A stretch of 44,982 bases of DNA from an uncultured Bacteroidales bacterium (lineage in GTDB: Bacteria; Bacteroidota; Bacteroidia; Bacteroidales; Bacteroidaceae). The translations under genes were made by a program, and so were the position numbers. The stretch lies in the NCBI GenBank assembly GCA_902779315.1, contig CACZBC010000024.1:1-44982 (forward strand), in the 5' to 3' direction. This document shows, in pieces, positions 43,035-44,982 of the stretch. Below the pieces are notes generated by a model. That model saw only the letters and a program-made list of their open reading frames with translations, was not told the origin of the DNA and did no database searches. Position 1 is the stretch's first letter, and the number at the start of each line of letters is the position of its first letter.

Positions 43035-44982
43035 TTAATCGAGCATCTCCTTGAAGTGCTTCGTAATCTGACGGAAGAGATGATTGCGCGTGTTGCCTCC
43101 GTAAATGCTGTGATTGCGGTTTGTATAGGTCAATTCGCGGAAGTCTTTATCCGCCTGAACGAGGGCTTCCGTATATTCTGCGGCATTACGGAAATGCACA
43201 TTGTCGTCGGCCATGCCGTGAACGAGGAGCAACTTGCCGCTAAGCTTCGAGGCGCGACTGATGGGACAAACGTCGTAACCTGAACCGTTCTCATTAGGCG
43301 TACGCATGAAACGCTCGGTATAAATGCTGTCGTAGTAGCGCCAACTCGTGGGAGCCGCAACTGCCACACCGCAAGCAAAGACGGGACGCCCTTCGCTCAT
43401 GCTCATCAATGTATTGAAACCTCCGTAGCTCCAACCCCAAATGGCAATCTTGTCCTTATCGACATAGCTTTGCTGACCAAGCCAAATGGCAGCTTCCACT
43501 TGGTCGTGACTCTCCAATTGTCCAAGCTTCAGATAAGTACATTGCTCGAAGTCGCGACCTCTTCCGCCCGTTCCTCTTCCATCCACACAAACGCTGATGA
43601 AACCTTCTTGTGCAAGGTATTGCTCGTACATGCAACCTCCCATATTGCCCGCGCTCCAACTGTCTACGACTTGTTGAGAGCCAGGACCCGAGTATTGATG
43701 CATCACGACGGGATACTTCTTGCCCGGATTGAAATCTGCAGGCAAAACCATAAAGCCGTTCAACTGGATTCCATCGCCGGTCGTGAAGGTGAAGAATTTG
43801 CGCTCGCCAAGCCGTAAACCTGCAAGTTTTTGACGAAGAGCAGAGTTGTCCTCGAGCGTCTTGAGCGTCTTGCCCGAAGCATCACAAAGTGTTGTGACTG
43901 AAGGCGTATTGAGGTCGCTCCAAGTATTCATGAAGTAACGAAAATCTTTACTGAAGATGGCGCTATTCCAGCCCGTAGAAGATGTGCTGAGTTTTGTAAC
44001 TTTGCCTTTCGCATCGCTCTTGTAGACACTTTGTCTGAGGGGACTTTCCTGGTTGCTTGCATAGTAGGTGTTGCCCGTCTTGGTGTCGTAGCCGTAAAGC
44101 GACTTCACCTCATAGTTTCCATTTGTAAGTTGGCGTTTAAGCGTTCCGTTTAAGTCATAGAGATACAACTGTTTATATCCACTTCGTTCACTTAAAAGTA
44201 CAAATCCGTTCGGAACAACATTAAAGGCCTTGAGCGCATCTTCCGGAACATAGCATTCCGCTTGGTCACGGACAATAACTCGGCATTCTGTGCTTCTCGG
44301 ATTTGCCAGATAAATGTCGAGACAATCCTGATGTCGATTGAGAGTCAGAACGAGCAATTTCTCCGGGTTGTCGGTAAAGAAGATGCGAGGCACATACCCG
44401 TCTGCAGGGATGGGAAGTTGCATCTTGCGAATGACACGACTCTTGATGTCGAAGCTATGGACGCTGACAACACTATTCTTCGCTCCGGCTATGGGGTACT
44501 TGTAATCGTACGAACCCGGGTACTGCGCGTAATCATTCTTTTCGGGGCTCAAACCCTTGTACCAAGGGAAACTGAACATCGGCACCTCCGACTCGTCGTA
44601 ACGAATCCAGGCAATCATCGTATTGTCTGCGTTGAAATCGAAAGCGCGCGCAAACGAGAACTCCTCTTCGTTCACCCAATCAGGCTTGCCGTTGATAATC
44701 TTGTTGAACTCGCCGTCCTTCGTGATTTGGCTTTCGCTATTGTTGAACAGAAGCTTGACGAGGAAGAGGTTGCCGTCGCGCACAAAAGCCACCATCGTTC
44801 CGTCTCTGCTCCAAAGGGGTTGTTCTTGAGGACCACCCTCGCTGAGATGAGCGAGTGTGCGGTTCTTCACATTATATATATAGTATTCAGCCGTTTTGCT
44901 GTGACGGTAGATGCCCTTCGTCTCGGTTTGAATGAGTATGTTCTTCTCGTCTGGGCTCATCTGATAGCCGTCTATTCGGTCT
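43035..44982 (-). CDS. Dipeptidyl peptidase IV (S9 family), partial
   Basis: The gene runs off the end of the window, so its N terminus is missing; at least 648 codons are present. An N-terminal beta-propeller region with repeated WSRDGTMVAFV-type blades is followed by an alpha/beta-hydrolase domain. The catalytic serine is in GWSYGGFN, the aspartate in HGMADDNVHF and the histidine in NRNHSIYGG. DPP IV removes X-Pro or X-Ala dipeptides from peptide N termini; Bacteroidales enzymes are usually exported and support peptide use. The signal peptide, if any, lies outside the window. Confidence 0.92.
   Translation of the reverse strand, partial: DRIDGYQMSPDEKNILIQTETKGIYRHSKTAEYYIYNVKNRTLAHLSEGGPQEQPLWSRDGTMVAFVRDGNLFLVKLLFNNSESQITKDGEFNKIINGKPDWVNEEEFSFARAFDFNADNTMIAWIRYDESEVPMFSFPWYKGLSPEKNDYAQYPGSYDYKYPIAGAKNSVVSVHSFDIKSRVIRKMQLPIPADGYVPRIFFTDNPEKLLVLTLNRHQDCLDIYLANPRSTECRVIVRDQAECYVPEDALKAFNVVPNGFVLLSERSGYKQLYLYDLNGTLKRQLTNGNYEVKSLYGYDTKTGNTYYASNQESPLRQSVYKSDAKGKVTKLSTSSTGWNSAIFSKDFRYFMNTWSDLNTPSVTTLCDASGKTLKTLEDNSALRQKLAGLRLGERKFFTFTTGDGIQLNGFMVLPADFNPGKKYPVVMHQYSGPGSQQVVDSWSAGNMGGCMYEQYLAQEGFISVCVDGRGTGGRGRDFEQCTYLKLGQLESHDQVEAAIWLGQQSYVDKDKIAIWGWSYGGFNTLMSMSEGRPVFACGVAVAAPTSWRYYDSIYTERFMRTPNENGSGYDVCPISRASKLSGKLLLVHGMADDNVHFRNAAEYTEALVQADKDFRELTYTNRNHSIYGGNTRNHLFRQITKHFKEMLD

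Overview
The window looks like chromosomal core DNA of a Bacteroidales bacterium, most likely Prevotellaceae. The clearest reason is the Bacteroidota promoter: at least fourteen genes or gene pairs have a TAnnTTTG (-7) box, mostly TATCTTTG or TACCTTTG, just upstream. Shine-Dalgarno sites are not evident. Lineage-typical genes agree: a PorD/DUF4835 protein of type IX secretion, the lipoprotein Omp85 TamL, serine palmitoyltransferase, a DUF3127 protein and a DUF59 protein. I see no phage, integrase, insertion sequence, rRNA or CRISPR array. Genes are packed tightly, and several convergent pairs overlap or nearly touch at their stop codons.

Layout. 131-9305 (minus) is one run: tex, radA, an SLC13-type transporter, cysC, cysD, cysN and a sulfotransferase. 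The last five form a complete route from sulfate uptake through APS and PAPS to transfer of sulfate onto an acceptor. No PAPS reductase or sulfite reductase is present, so this reads as a sulfation operon rather than sulfur assimilation. 9306-10588 holds a structured non-coding block, tRNA-Arg(CCG) and a DUF3127 gene. 10589-14605 (plus) is dnaN, an exonuclease, coaBC and porD. uvrB (minus), an unknown acidic-tailed protein (plus) and a SpoU-type RNA methyltransferase (minus) follow. 18603-24321 (plus) is tamL, a glycosyltransferase, a Gfo/Idh/MocA oxidoreductase and a sulfatase. Serine palmitoyltransferase and a lipid-kinase-like gene diverge at 25.7 kb. purT, a small unknown gene and rarA lie on the minus strand, and fabD plus a GH13 enzyme on the plus strand. 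32397-37232 (minus) is hisS, a tetrapyrrole-methylase-fold methyltransferase, a frameshifted glycosyltransferase, radC, a DUF59 gene and lpxH. A repeat-rich 0.9 kb gap precedes a large zinc-hook coiled-coil protein that has no ATPase head. A secreted metalloprotease-like protein, queC and queF follow, and a partial dipeptidyl peptidase IV gene ends the window.

The most unusual content is small-scale. A degenerate repeat with a 22-bp period (core CGTAACACTA) occurs at four intergenic sites. Short dispersed repeats have entered the coding sequences of cysN, tex and hisS in frame. A 32-bp inverted repeat bounds a roughly 200-bp AT-rich element. An orphan canonical promoter is followed by a structured stretch with a possible 32-codon leaderless ORF. 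The tRNA-Arg carries a paired change at the normally invariant G19-C56 contact. The headless SbcC/Rad50-like zinc-hook protein is the best candidate for an undescribed protein function.

All family assignments come from reading motifs and from memory of the families; no database search was run.
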